This document shows positions 37,594-47,411 of a stretch of DNA of 64,000 nt, one piece after another. A program made the position numbers and the translations under genes. The DNA is from Gillisia sp. Hel_I_86. GTDB taxonomy: Bacteria > Bacteroidota > Bacteroidia > Flavobacteriales > Flavobacteriaceae. The DNA lies in the NCBI RefSeq assembly GCF_007827275.1, contig NZ_VISE01000001.1, positions 2,914,001 through 2,978,000 on the forward strand. Direction: 5' to 3'. Within the stretch, counting starts at the first letter, position 1, and every line of letters begins with the position of its first letter. The notes below the pieces were generated by a model. The model was given only the letters and a program-made list of their open reading frames with translations, was not told where the DNA came from and did no database searches.

Positions 37594-39030
37594 ATGGGTT
37601 CAACTTTAAGTCAATTTACAGAAATAGCCAGTTGGCTTTTTTTAATATACGGGGCAATTATTAGTTCTGGTTATTTGTTTACAGCCATCTATTCTCTTTT
37701 TGAGATTAGGGATTATAAGCGACGGAATAATTTTGAAGACGACATCGCCTTATTACAATCCTTGAATTTACCGGCTATTTCTATTTTAGCCCCTGCTTTT
37801 AACGAAGGTTTAAATATCGTTGAGAATGTGCGGTCCCTCCTCACAATTAATTACCCTTCTTTTGAAATCGTTATAATAAATGATGGAAGTTCTGATAATT
37901 CTTTAGAACTGCTCATTAAAGAATATGAGCTGGAAGCTAAAAATATTCTTTATCACAATTTTGTTGAAACCAAAGAAATTAAAAACATCTATAAGTCTAC
38001 CAATAAAGCATTCAAAAATTTAACTGTAGTTGATAAAAAGAATGGAGGAAAGGCAGATGCGCTTAATACGGGAATAAATATTTGCCAGCATAATGTTATA
38101 TGCTGTATAGATGTAGATTGTATTTTGGAAAATGATGCGATGTTAAAGCTTATTAAGCCATTTTTGGACAATGGAAACAAGGTTATTGCATCTGGAGGGG
38201 TTATACGGGTTGCAAATTCTTGTGTAATTGAGGATGGGAGGCTCATAGAAGTCAAACTTCCTAATACTTTTATTGCTAGAGTACAGGTATTGGAATATTT
38301 TAGGGCCTTCTTAATGGGTCGAATGGCTTGGTCGAGAGTAGATGGATTGCTACTAATTTCTGGAGCATTTGGTATGTTCGATAAACAAATAGTAATTGAA
38401 GCTGGTGGTTATAATACCAATACTGTTGGTGAGGATATGGAATTATTGGTAAGAATGCGTCGAATGATGCAAGAACGAGATGAGCCTTATACCGTAGGCT
38501 TTGTTCCAGACCCTTTATGTTGGACAGAAGTCCCCCAAACATGGAAAGTACTCCAGCGCCAACGAAATAGGTGGACGAGAGGTACCGCTGAAACCCTTTG
38601 GATACACAAAAAGATGATGTTCAACCCAAAGTATAAAGTATTGGGGATGCTAAGTACTCCTTTTTGGTTCTTTTTTGAATGGTTGGCACCCTTAATAGAA
38701 TTTACAGGAATTTTATTTTTTCTAATTCTTTTAGCATTAGGCCAAATAAATGGGTGGGTTTTTCTCACTTTCTTTTTGGCGGTATATAGCTTCGCCGTAC
38801 TGTTTTCAGTTACTGCATTGTTTTTTGAGGAATATTCCTTTCAGCAGTATAAGAAACCGCGTTATATATTTAGATTGATTGGGACAGCATTGTTAGAGCC
38901 TATAATTTATCATCCTGTAATCATGTGGTCTGCAGTAATGGGGAATTTTGATCTTTTAAGAGGGAAAAATAGTTGGGGTGTCATGAATAGAGCAGGATTA
39001 ACTAAGCCTGTTAAAAAACAAAAAGATTAA
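37594..39030 (+). CDS. Processive family 2 glycosyltransferase, membrane-bound
   Basis: A 478-residue polysaccharide synthase-like enzyme. One N-terminal helix (~12-32), then the GT2 core with ISILAPAFNEGLNIV, VIINDGSSDNS, KNGGKADALNTGI, the DxD equivalent CIDVDC, the acceptor motif GEDMELLVRM and the QRxRW motif LQRQRNRWTRG at about 320, the mark of processive synthases such as PNAG, cellulose and hyaluronan synthases. Three or four helices follow. No PilZ domain is present, so control by cyclic di-GMP is not indicated; the upstream receivers offer another route. Sugar and product unknown. Confidence 0.88.
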   Translation: MGSTLSQFTEIASWLFLIYGAIISSGYLFTAIYSLFEIRDYKRRNNFEDDIALLQSLNLPAISILAPAFNEGLNIVENVRSLLTINYPSFEIVIINDGSSDNSLELLIKEYELEAKNILYHNFVETKEIKNIYKSTNKAFKNLTVVDKKNGGKADALNTGINICQHNVICCIDVDCILENDAMLKLIKPFLDNGNKVIASGGVIRVANSCVIEDGRLIEVKLPNTFIARVQVLEYFRAFLMGRMAWSRVDGLLLISGAFGMFDKQIVIEAGGYNTNTVGEDMELLVRMRRMMQERDEPYTVGFVPDPLCWTEVPQTWKVLQRQRNRWTRGTAETLWIHKKMMFNPKYKVLGMLSTPFWFFFEWLAPLIEFTGILFFLILLALGQINGWVFLTFFLAVYSFAVLFSVTALFFEEYSFQQYKKPRYIFRLIGTALLEPIIYHPVIMWSAVMGNFDLLRGKNSWGVMNRAGLTKPVKKQKD

Positions 39031-39056
39031 ATGAAATCGACAATAAATATATTTTG

Positions 39057-40910
39057 ATGAAAAACCAGATTCTATTTATTATCGTTTTTTCGGCGCTTCT
39101 GCCTTGCAGTTATGCGCAGCATCCAATACCCTCATATTTTTATGCTGACTGTGATTTTCAGGTAATAGGCCACAGGGGATATTCAGATATCTATCCCGAA
39201 AACACCTTGCTAAGTATAGAAGAGGCATTTAAAAGGGGCGTTAAATATTGTGAGATCGATATTAATATAACTTCAGACGATGTATATGTTTTATTTCATG
39301 ATCAACCTACAATGTATAGAACAAGTAGCGGGCAGGGTTATGTGGTTTCTTCTATATACAATGAATTATTGGAATTGGATTTTGGTAGCTGGAAAGGAAG
39401 CCAGTTTGCCAATACTAAGATAGCAACCTTGGAAGAAGCACTCGTCTTAGCCGAAAAATATGATGCTTATCTTTATTTGGATACGAAAAAGACTGACCAT
39501 GAACTCATGTGCAGGGTACTTCAAGACTCCAAAGTGAATCCCAAAAGGATGTTGCCCGCTGTGGCATCCATAGAAGAGGCTAAACAATTTAAAAGTTACT
39601 GTCCTGATTCTTCATTTATATACTTTGGCGGGTTGCCGGAAAATGTAAATAATAACAGTTGGTACAAGGAAATGGCAGATCTAGGTTGTATTATTTTTGA
39701 AACCTACTATACTTTTGCATTGGATGAAACCAATCAAGAATTTAAAACTTTTCTCACTAAGGTCCATGAGAACAATGCCAAGGTTTGGGTGTTTACTTCC
39801 AATAATATTGAAGAGATCAAAAAATTAAAAATTGCCGGGGTAGATGGGGTGGAATCAGATATTGCAACTTCTGCATTAAAATCTATTTGCGAGGGAATAG
39901 AATTAGATACCAAACCCCTTAGAGCCACTACTGGAAACTGGAATTTTGAGAAAGGGAATTTATATAGCACAGGTGTAGGTAGCCAACTTCGACATTTCAA
40001 TTATAATCAAGAATTTGCCTTTCAGCCAGTACAATTTGGGACTACTACTTCTTTCAATATTAAATCTATAAATGGAAATGAGGCTCCAGTAGCCAAAATA
40101 CCGGCATTCGATGGCAATAACGGATTGTTCATTTTCACCAATTTCACATCAGGGATCGAGGCAAACCTTCATTACAACTATTCCCTAATAATGGATATTT
40201 ATATCCCAAAACAAAGCATTAGCAAGTATATAAGTCTTTATCAAACAAATCCTGATAATGAGAATGATGCCGAATTGTTTATAAATGGGGAAGGAATAGG
40301 CGTGAACAATGAATACCATAATCCTTTAAAACCTGAAACTTGGTACAGATTGGGAATTGTAGTTACAGAAAATTCTATCAAAAAATATATCGATGGAAAG
40401 TTTATTGGGGAGAATGAAATATCTGGAGGAAGGTGGTCTGTGTATAATGTATTTGCCGGCGGACAAGACCAAGGGTTTTTGCTTTTTACAGATAACGATC
40501 ATGAAACTTCTGAATTTTTTATAAATGCCATCCAGCTTAGAAATTATTCCATGGATGCCAAGGACATGGCTGTTTTGGGAAATTCAAAAGCAGAAGGGAT
40601 CGCAATTGGGAATTCGGGGATCTATAATGTAAAGCTTGAAGGGTCAATAGCTGCACCTATTGTTAATTGGGATAAAAAGGAAATTTACATAAGGTTTCCA
40701 AACAATATAGACCTTTCTCAAATCAAGATAGATTTTGATATCCCTTTTGGAGCGAAAAGTTCAATTGAACCTGGAGCATCATTAGATCTTTTATTGGGTG
40801 AAAAATATAAAACCATAAAAATCACCTCTGAAGATGGAGCTTCAGAAAGAATATGGACCTTAATACCGATCTTGGAAAGTTTAAACGGTCAAGAATCCAA
40901 TCGATTTTAA
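39057..40910 (+). CDS. Secreted glycerophosphodiester phosphodiesterase with LamG-like and C-terminal beta domains
   Basis: A 617-residue exported protein. I use ATG 39057 rather than the TTG just before it. Signal peptide ends about SYAQ. The GDPD domain (~35-285) has the catalytic His39 in VIGHRGYSDIYPENT, metal ligands CEIDIN and the second His in LFHDQP. A concanavalin/LamG-like beta sandwich follows (~300-510; ASIMDIY, ISGGRWSVYNVFAGG-type strands), and a ~90-residue C-terminal domain. The enzyme class cleaves glycerophosphodiesters; here, next to a polysaccharide synthase, glycerol-phosphate-decorated glycan or lipid is a possible target (inference). It ends the locus. Confidence 0.85.
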   Translation: MKNQILFIIVFSALLPCSYAQHPIPSYFYADCDFQVIGHRGYSDIYPENTLLSIEEAFKRGVKYCEIDINITSDDVYVLFHDQPTMYRTSSGQGYVVSSIYNELLELDFGSWKGSQFANTKIATLEEALVLAEKYDAYLYLDTKKTDHELMCRVLQDSKVNPKRMLPAVASIEEAKQFKSYCPDSSFIYFGGLPENVNNNSWYKEMADLGCIIFETYYTFALDETNQEFKTFLTKVHENNAKVWVFTSNNIEEIKKLKIAGVDGVESDIATSALKSICEGIELDTKPLRATTGNWNFEKGNLYSTGVGSQLRHFNYNQEFAFQPVQFGTTTSFNIKSINGNEAPVAKIPAFDGNNGLFIFTNFTSGIEANLHYNYSLIMDIYIPKQSISKYISLYQTNPDNENDAELFINGEGIGVNNEYHNPLKPETWYRLGIVVTENSIKKYIDGKFIGENEISGGRWSVYNVFAGGQDQGFLLFTDNDHETSEFFINAIQLRNYSMDAKDMAVLGNSKAEGIAIGNSGIYNVKLEGSIAAPIVNWDKKEIYIRFPNNIDLSQIKIDFDIPFGAKSSIEPGASLDLLLGEKYKTIKITSEDGASERIWTLIPILESLNGQESNRF

Positions 40911-40954
40911 CCACTATGATTAGTTTATTTTAAGGCTTAGCTAAACTAATCGAT

Positions 40955-41000
40955 TAAAAAAAGGCTGCGAATATGTGATTCTCTACTCGCAACTTTTTTT
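40955..41000 (+). terminator. Possible terminator after the GDPD gene
   Basis: CTGCGA and TCGCAA-type arms with a 16-nt loop followed by seven T (40993-41000). The stem is only five perfect pairs, so this is a weak call. Confidence 0.4.
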
Positions 41001-41002
41001 AG

Positions 41003-41099
41003 TAATAAAGAACCTCTGGGAACCCACAGGGATGATTGGAAAACACTTTTAAATTTCCAGATGAGCCTCGGCAATTATTCCCTCAATGAGGGATTAATA
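41003..41099 (-). repeat. ~100-bp dispersed three-hairpin repeat, copy 1
   Basis: Read on the minus strand it starts AATCCCTCATTGAGGG, continues through a GAGGCT block and TTTTCCAAT, and ends GAGGTTCTT; the same order and spacing occurs on the plus strand at 50397-50498. It starts just after the S9 peptidase stop. Confidence 0.75.
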
Positions 41100-41101
41100 A
41101 G

Positions 41102-43117
41102 TTAGTTGTCCTTATACTTTTCAAACCAAGATAGGATTGCCGCTACTTTAGCAACAAGGTTACTTGGCCTATTTGCTATTCCGTGTCCGGAACCGGGAAT
41201 TCGAACCATTGCGGTTTCTACCCCTTCTAATTTCAAAGCGCTATAAAATTGTTCAGATTCCGCAATTGGAGTTCTGTAATCTTCTTCTCCAGTTAACAAC
41301 ATCGTTGGGGTGGTAATATTTGCCACATAGTTTAAAGGGGATCTCTTGAAATAACTTTCCGGGTCTTCCCAAGGTTTTTTACCAAACCAGTATTTGGCAA
41401 AGAACCCAGGGTTATCTGCATATAACACAAAGCTGGTCCAGTTTATAACAGGTTTTGCAACAACTGCAGCTTTAAACCTCTCAGTTTTCCCAACTATCCA
41501 TGCGGTTAATACTCCACCGCCGCTACCTCCGGTAACAAATAAATTTTCCTTATCTATATACCCTTTTTCAAGCACGGCATCTACTCCAGACATTAAATCA
41601 TGATAATCGTTATTGGGATAATCATGATGTATTAAATTCCCGAATTCTTCTCCATAACCTGTACTTCCCCTAGGATTGGTGTAAAGAACAACGTAGCCGG
41701 CAGCTGCCATTAGCTGTATCTCTGCTGAAAACACATTTCCATAACTTGCAAAAGGCCCACCATGGATTTCTAGGATCATCGGGTATTTTTTGTTCGGATC
41801 GAAATCGGGCGGAGTTACGATCCAACCTTGAATATCCCTTTTATCCACAGAAGACTTCCACCAGATCTCTTCCACCTTTCCAAGTTTTTTGAACGAAAGC
41901 AGGTCACTGTTTACATCGGTTAGCACTCTGTCATTTCCATTGTTTCCAACCCCCAGATCAGATAACATTGCATTTTTCCCGGAAGTAAAAGCATAATTCC
42001 CATTTTCTGCAATGCTATAGGATGCTGCATTATAAGGCCTTCCCAATGAAAGTCCTCCCATATCTTTGGTGATCCCTTTAACTTTGCCACTCGTAGAAAT
42101 ATAACCAAGTTTTGTATTGCCTTTATCGTTATATTGAAAATATAGGCCATTGCTATTTTTATCCCAAGAAATATCACTGATATCCCTATCAAATTCTTCT
42201 GAAATGTTTTTACTTCCGCTACCATCGGTGTTCATAATATATAACTGACTCAGTTGATAACCTTGTAATCTATCATCGAAGCCTAAATATGCTATTTTTT
42301 TACCATCTGTGGAAATTATAGGATCGCTGTCTGGACCTTGTCTCTCCGTTAGCATTGTTATTTTTCCATCTGTAATATTCAGTTTGTGAATTTCTGAATT
42401 CATCGGGTCTAACTCATGATCTTCCTTGAGATTTGCTGAAAAATATAGGTTTTTACCATCCTTACCCCAAATTGGTGCTCCGTGATCAAAACCGGTAAAA
42501 GTAAGTTGTCTTGGTGTATGTCCATCTATTGAAACTATAAACAATTGGGTGTTTCCACTTTTTAAGTAACCCGCACCATCTGCCCGATAGTTCATATCTG
42601 TGATATACTTGGGAGCCTCGTTCCATTTGGCACCTTCCGGCTTCTTTGGCATTTTTATAGGTGAAGCATTCTCTTTAGTTACAAATTTTGAAAATGCGAT
42701 AAACTTGCTGTCTGGAGACCAGGAAATTGCTCCCGGTAGATCGTTGGAATTGGATAGTACCAAAGGTTGTTTGGAATCCAACCACATTAAATACAACCGC
42801 ATTTCGCCATCCCTATTCGATTTAAAAAGTAATTTTTTTCCATCTGGAGACCAACGCGGATAATTATCTAAAGTGTTACCGGTGGTCAATGGCCTGTTTT
42901 GTGTACCATCAAAATTCACTATCCAGAGATTGGATAGATTCTTATCGGTCATCACATCCTTAAAATTCCGGACATAAACCACTTGTTTTCCATCTGGGGA
43001 TATTTGTGGGTCAGAAATATATTCGAGATTGAAGATATCCAATAACTCCAACTTATCGGATTGTTGGGCTACGAGTAACTGGGAAGTTAATAGAAAAAGG
43101 AATGTTAGTTTTTTCAT
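41102..43117 (-). CDS. S9 family serine peptidase (prolyl oligopeptidase/DPP type), exported
   Basis: A 671-residue exported peptidase. Signal peptide MKKLTFLFLLTSQLLVAQ. Residues ~25-400 are TolB/WD40-like beta-propeller repeats (SPDGKQVVYV, SPDGKKLLF, STDGKKIAYL). The alpha/beta hydrolase part has the triad Ser532 (VTGGSGGG), Asp613 (GEEDYRTP) and His645 (GSGHGIANR). Such enzymes trim peptides in the periplasm of protein-degrading marine bacteria. Second gene after the M28 peptidase (37-bp gap), so the two probably form one operon. Confidence 0.92.
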   Translation of the reverse strand: MKKLTFLFLLTSQLLVAQQSDKLELLDIFNLEYISDPQISPDGKQVVYVRNFKDVMTDKNLSNLWIVNFDGTQNRPLTTGNTLDNYPRWSPDGKKLLFKSNRDGEMRLYLMWLDSKQPLVLSNSNDLPGAISWSPDSKFIAFSKFVTKENASPIKMPKKPEGAKWNEAPKYITDMNYRADGAGYLKSGNTQLFIVSIDGHTPRQLTFTGFDHGAPIWGKDGKNLYFSANLKEDHELDPMNSEIHKLNITDGKITMLTERQGPDSDPIISTDGKKIAYLGFDDRLQGYQLSQLYIMNTDGSGSKNISEEFDRDISDISWDKNSNGLYFQYNDKGNTKLGYISTSGKVKGITKDMGGLSLGRPYNAASYSIAENGNYAFTSGKNAMLSDLGVGNNGNDRVLTDVNSDLLSFKKLGKVEEIWWKSSVDKRDIQGWIVTPPDFDPNKKYPMILEIHGGPFASYGNVFSAEIQLMAAAGYVVLYTNPRGSTGYGEEFGNLIHHDYPNNDYHDLMSGVDAVLEKGYIDKENLFVTGGSGGGVLTAWIVGKTERFKAAVVAKPVINWTSFVLYADNPGFFAKYWFGKKPWEDPESYFKRSPLNYVANITTPTMLLTGEEDYRTPIAESEQFYSALKLEGVETAMVRIPGSGHGIANRPSNLVAKVAAILSWFEKYKDN

Positions 43118-43154
43118 AAATGGAATTTTAAACTCAATTCAATATTAAATACAA

Positions 43155-44513
43155 TTATCTAAAGGTAGATGATGGAAAAGAAACTAAACTTTCATGTCCA
43201 TTCTTACCAACAGCTACAACCCCAAAGAAGAAATTATCTATTACGATTCCATCCAGCATAAATTCGGAGACATTTCCAACAAATCTTGAATGTTGCCAAA
43301 CGGGAGAAGTGGTGTCCCTCCAATAGATTTTATAACCTGCAATATTACCATTAACTTTTTCCCAACGTAATTTAGTTGAAGGTTCTACTATACCACCAAT
43401 TGCTACTTTAGAAGGCGCAGGGGGAGCCCAAGCTATACTGGCTAGGTTAATAGCATTCACCGCAGTTAGTTTTGCGGCATAATCAAAATTCACCCCTTCT
43501 ATTACATCCCCATATTCTATTCCATTCTCTGTTCTTATATCTTGATGTTGCCTGTTATAGTTCTCATGGGCTTCCATAATTCTAATTCCTGCAAATCCAA
43601 GGTCATTAAAAGACCTGTGATGACCTCCTCTACCAAATCTGTCCAATCTATAGATCATCATCGGGTTCATTTCCGGCATATAGGTTTGTACTGTGCCATG
43701 AATGTACCTAGCAAGCTGTCTGGAAATTCCATCCACTTCCCCACCATAGTATCTTCTTGCATTACGTTCTTTTTCTGTTTCTGTTGGAGGTACCGGTTCA
43801 GAAAAAATCCTAAAACTTCTATTATCTATTACCCCGTCAACCCCTTCAATATTCCCGATCATATCATTGTTTAATATCCCAATGATCTCCCAGTTGTTGT
43901 TTTGTGCATATTGAGCCAATCCTTTTCCACCAAACAAACCTTGTTCTTCTCCAGAAAGCCCCACATAAATAATACTGTTTTCAAATTTATATTTGGATAG
44001 TACCCTGGCCGCTTCCATAGTCCCAGCCATCCCACTGGCATTATCGTTAGCTCCGGGGGCATCGGTTTCAAAATCCATGGTGTCACTAGCTCGAGAATCT
44101 ATATCGCCACTCATAATGATATATCTATTTGGATATGTAGTTCCTTTTTGAATGGCCACTACATTAACAACCCATGCTTCTTTTGGCACACGAGTTCCGT
44201 CTTCGGGAGTTACCAGATCTTTTTGGTAAAAAACATTTAGACAGTTATTGCAATCCCGGGAAGTTTTATCAAATTGAGACTTTATCCAGCGTCTTGCAGC
44301 TCCAATACCTCGAGTTGTAGAAACCGTATCACTAAAAGTATTTCTAGTCCCAAAACCTGCTAATTTTCGGATATCATTTTCAATTCTATCGGCAGACACA
44401 GAATCTATTATACTATAGATCCTAGCATCGGTAGCTTGTGCATTTGTTTTATTGAAGGGGAGGAATGTAAAAATGCATAGAAATATGCTCAACGGGGAGA
44501 AAAGGATTTTCAT
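43155..44513 (-). CDS. M28 family metallopeptidase with C-terminal fibronectin-III-like domain, exported
   Basis: A 452-residue zinc aminopeptidase-like protein. Signal peptide ends around NKTNAQA. The M28 core shows PGANDNASG (zinc-bridging Asp), GLSGEEQGLFG (catalytic Glu plus ligand), NNDMIGN and the last ligand in ENYNRQHQD. Notably the first His-x-Asp motif reads Asp-Ile-Asp (MSGDIDSRASD), so one usual zinc ligand is Asp rather than His. The last ~90 residues (VEPSTKLRWEKVNGNIAGYK) look like a fibronectin type III domain. Likely works with the downstream S9 peptidase on extracellular peptides. Confidence 0.88.
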   Translation of the reverse strand: MKILFSPLSIFLCIFTFLPFNKTNAQATDARIYSIIDSVSADRIENDIRKLAGFGTRNTFSDTVSTTRGIGAARRWIKSQFDKTSRDCNNCLNVFYQKDLVTPEDGTRVPKEAWVVNVVAIQKGTTYPNRYIIMSGDIDSRASDTMDFETDAPGANDNASGMAGTMEAARVLSKYKFENSIIYVGLSGEEQGLFGGKGLAQYAQNNNWEIIGILNNDMIGNIEGVDGVIDNRSFRIFSEPVPPTETEKERNARRYYGGEVDGISRQLARYIHGTVQTYMPEMNPMMIYRLDRFGRGGHHRSFNDLGFAGIRIMEAHENYNRQHQDIRTENGIEYGDVIEGVNFDYAAKLTAVNAINLASIAWAPPAPSKVAIGGIVEPSTKLRWEKVNGNIAGYKIYWRDTTSPVWQHSRFVGNVSEFMLDGIVIDNFFFGVVAVGKNGHESLVSFPSSTFR

Positions 44514-44595
44514 TAATCTGTTTTTAATTATTAGAGTTTTCTAAAGTAAGAAATGTTTTTCAGAATCTTTTCTATTGATAACCCAGATTATTACA

Positions 44596-44627
44596 AATAA
44601 AAAACCCTCGAAAAAAATCCGAGGGTT
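44596..44627 (-). terminator. Terminator after the YtxH gene
   Basis: AACCCTCG (44603-44610) pairs with CGAGGGTT (44620-44627); on the minus strand the stem is followed by a run of T. Confidence 0.85.
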
Positions 44628-44650
44628 CATATAAAATATTTGAGTTTAGA

Positions 44651-44938
44651 CTAGCTAGCCCTCATGTCATGAATATCTGCTTTAGTATCATGATATTTTT
44701 CTTCTACTTTGGAATTACTTGTTTTAGCTTTAGACCTTTCTTTGATTGCATCAACCTTTTGGTTAAGATTACCTGCCATCTCATTGAACTTTCCTTTAGC
44801 ATCTTTTATATAGCTATCTCCAGTTTCAGTAATTGACTTACGAGTATCTGCTCCTTTTTTTGGTGCAAATAACAATCCAATTGCTGCTCCAACGGCTGCT
44901 CCTGATACCAATCCTGTAATTAACTTTCCTACTTTCAT
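44651..44938 (-). CDS. YtxH-domain stress protein
   Basis: A 95-residue protein with the YtxH signature: a glycine/alanine-rich helix LITGLVSGAAVGAAIGLLFAP directly followed by KKGADTRKSI, then a charged helical tail. YtxH/GvpP-type proteins are general-stress or envelope-associated proteins of unclear mechanism. Single gene with its own terminator, next to the trehalose genes, which fits a stress role. Confidence 0.85.
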   Translation of the reverse strand: MKVGKLITGLVSGAAVGAAIGLLFAPKKGADTRKSITETGDSYIKDAKGKFNEMAGNLNQKVDAIKERSKAKTSNSKVEEKYHDTKADIHDMRAS

Positions 44939-45104
44939 AATTATGATATTTTAAATATTGGTTTTATAAATTTCGATAATGTAAAAGTACTTCTAATTAG
45001 AAGGTTAGAGGATTTTCTTTAGTTAAGTTTGATATAAATTTTCATCGATTTTACTAAGGATTTTAACAGTTGGTATTTGCAGCTAAAATCACGATGACTC
45101 GTCA

Positions 45105-47315
45105 TTATATTTGTAGAAATCCTTGCAACAACTCTCTTACTTTTTTGGTGTTATTCACATAATAATTTGCACTGGTATTCTTTAAACCTACTTTTACAGT
45201 CACTGCAGTGGGTGGTAATTCCTGAAATAGATACTCATCTGTCCAGTCGTCCCCAATTGCAAATATAAAATCACTCTCTTTTTTTAGCAGAAATTTTGTG
45301 GCAGCTTTTCCTTTATTAACTCCGCTACTTTTTATTTCCAGCACTTTATTTCCGTCCAATACGCTCAATCCATGATTGGAAATTAAATCTTTTAATACAT
45401 TGGAAAGTTCATTGGCTCGTTTTTCTCCTAGATCGGGATCCGTTTTCCTATAGTGCCAGGCTAGGGAATAATTTTTTTCTTCAATAAAACTTCCTGGGGT
45501 CCTATCTACAAAAGCTTCTATTACGGGACGAATTGATTCCATCCAGTCATTTCTTACATTTTCATTTAGTTTCCATTCTTTAGTGGATTTTAAAGCCCAA
45601 ACCCCATGCTCTGCGATTAGCTCCACATTAAATTCCTTCCACCAAGTACCTAGGGTTTCTTTATCCCTTCCGCTAATTAGTACAACGGTAATATTTTCCA
45701 AATCCGCTAGTTGGCTTATTAGTGTGATAAGGCCTTCATCGGGTTTTGCATCTTCCGGATTATCCACAAAATTTACAAGGGTTCCATCATAGTCCAAAAA
45801 TAATACCCGATTTTTAGATTTTTTGAAATCGGCATATATGTTTTCTTTAATGTCCGCAGTTATAAGTGTCGCTTTGTTGCTTTGCCTGTTCTCTTGGGTT
45901 TTGGATAAAGCCTTCATGAAGTCGTTGGCCCATTTCTCCACATCATAACGTTTCAATCGCTTTTGAAGGATTTTGTTCCTTTTAATTTGCTGTTCTGCGG
46001 GCATTTCTATAGCCTGTTTGATAGCATCAGCCACCTGCTCAAAGTTATTGGGATTAATTAAAATAGCTTCGTTCATTTCCTGTGCTGCACCTGCCATTTC
46101 ACTTAATATAAGCACTCCTGTTTGATCTTTCCTACTTGCAATATATTCTTTTGCAACAAGGTTCATTCCGTCTCTTATGGGGGTTAGAAGTGCTATATCG
46201 CATGAAGCATAAAGGTCTATTAAGTTGTTAAATGGCATAGATCTGTAGAAATACCAAATAGGTGTCCAACTTACCGTTGCGAATTTTCCATTTATCCTTC
46301 CTACCAATGCATCAATTTCCTTTTTCAATAATTGATATTGTGGCACTTCAGATCTAGAGGGAACTGCTAGCATCACCAAGCGTGTTTTTTCTATATATTG
46401 GGGGTATTTTTCCAAGAAATATTCAAAAGCTCTTATTCTATGAGCAATTCCTTTTGTGTAATCCAACCGATCTATACTCAGGATTAATTTTGCCCCGGGT
46501 ACTTCTTTTCTATGGTGATTCAGTCTGCGTTGTAAATCTGATTGGTTTTCTAAGCTATTCTCAAAATGGTTTAGCGCAGCCTGCTCAAATTTGGTATAAT
46601 CTATTCCCATAGGAAAAGAATCCACTTTTACCATTCTCGCTGGTAGGCTTACTTCATTAAAGTGTACCGGATGCCTGAGAATACGGCTCACCGAGCTCAA
46701 AAAATGCCTTTCATAATCGTAGGTGTGAAAACCAATAAGGTCTGCGCCTAGGAGACCATTAAGAATTTCTTCTCTCCACGGCATGGTCCTGAAGACTTCA
46801 TAGGAAGGAAAAGGAATATGATTAAAGAAACCAATGGTAGCATTGGGAGATTGTTCCCGTACCATATTTGGAACTAAAAGAAGTTGATAATCATGAACCC
46901 AAATTATATCACCATCCTTGTAATTTTCCAAAATTGCATCAGCATATTTCTGATTTACACTTTTATAGGTTTCCCAATGCCAGGTTTCCCATTCTGTGAA
47001 TTCCATAAAATAATGAAAGAGAGGCCAGATACTTCTATTGCTAAAGCCATAATAAAAACCTTCTATTTCTTTTTCAGTAAAATTTATTGCAATACAGGCC
47101 TGATCTTTTGCTTTTTGAGAAACTTCACTTATCAAATTTTCAGGAAGCTCTTCTATAGTCAAACCGCTCCATCCAATCCAAACACTATCTCCATCCCTAT
47201 GAAAAGATTTTAAACCTGTAGCTAAACCTCCCACACTAGGGGTGACGTTTAATTTGCCTTTTTTGATTGAAACTTGAAGCGGTAGCCTATTGGAAATAAT
47301 GATTGTTTTACCCAT
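45105..47315 (-). CDS. otsAB: Bifunctional trehalose-6-phosphate synthase/phosphatase
   Basis: A 736-residue fusion. Residues 1-470 are GT20 trehalose-6-phosphate synthase (IISNRLPLQV, SVGGLATGL, WVHDYQLLLVP, LSIDRLDYTKGI, LTPIRDGMNLVAKEY), joining UDP-glucose and glucose-6-phosphate. Residues ~495-730 are the HAD phosphatase OtsB with the nucleophile motif LFLDYDGTL and GDDWTDEYLF. One protein therefore makes trehalose in two steps. Divergent from the GH15 gene (96-bp shared promoter region); MscS and YtxH lie nearby, all consistent with osmotic-stress adaptation. Confidence 0.95.
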   Translation of the reverse strand: MGKTIIISNRLPLQVSIKKGKLNVTPSVGGLATGLKSFHRDGDSVWIGWSGLTIEELPENLISEVSQKAKDQACIAINFTEKEIEGFYYGFSNRSIWPLFHYFMEFTEWETWHWETYKSVNQKYADAILENYKDGDIIWVHDYQLLLVPNMVREQSPNATIGFFNHIPFPSYEVFRTMPWREEILNGLLGADLIGFHTYDYERHFLSSVSRILRHPVHFNEVSLPARMVKVDSFPMGIDYTKFEQAALNHFENSLENQSDLQRRLNHHRKEVPGAKLILSIDRLDYTKGIAHRIRAFEYFLEKYPQYIEKTRLVMLAVPSRSEVPQYQLLKKEIDALVGRINGKFATVSWTPIWYFYRSMPFNNLIDLYASCDIALLTPIRDGMNLVAKEYIASRKDQTGVLILSEMAGAAQEMNEAILINPNNFEQVADAIKQAIEMPAEQQIKRNKILQKRLKRYDVEKWANDFMKALSKTQENRQSNKATLITADIKENIYADFKKSKNRVLFLDYDGTLVNFVDNPEDAKPDEGLITLISQLADLENITVVLISGRDKETLGTWWKEFNVELIAEHGVWALKSTKEWKLNENVRNDWMESIRPVIEAFVDRTPGSFIEEKNYSLAWHYRKTDPDLGEKRANELSNVLKDLISNHGLSVLDGNKVLEIKSSGVNKGKAATKFLLKKESDFIFAIGDDWTDEYLFQELPPTAVTVKVGLKNTSANYYVNNTKKVRELLQGFLQI

Positions 47316-47411
47316 AATATAATATGAAAATTGTTGAAGAGTTTTGGTTTTTTACTAAATTTCCGAAAATACTTTCGTTCCACCATTATTTTAAAAGAAC
47401 TTTATGAGCAT

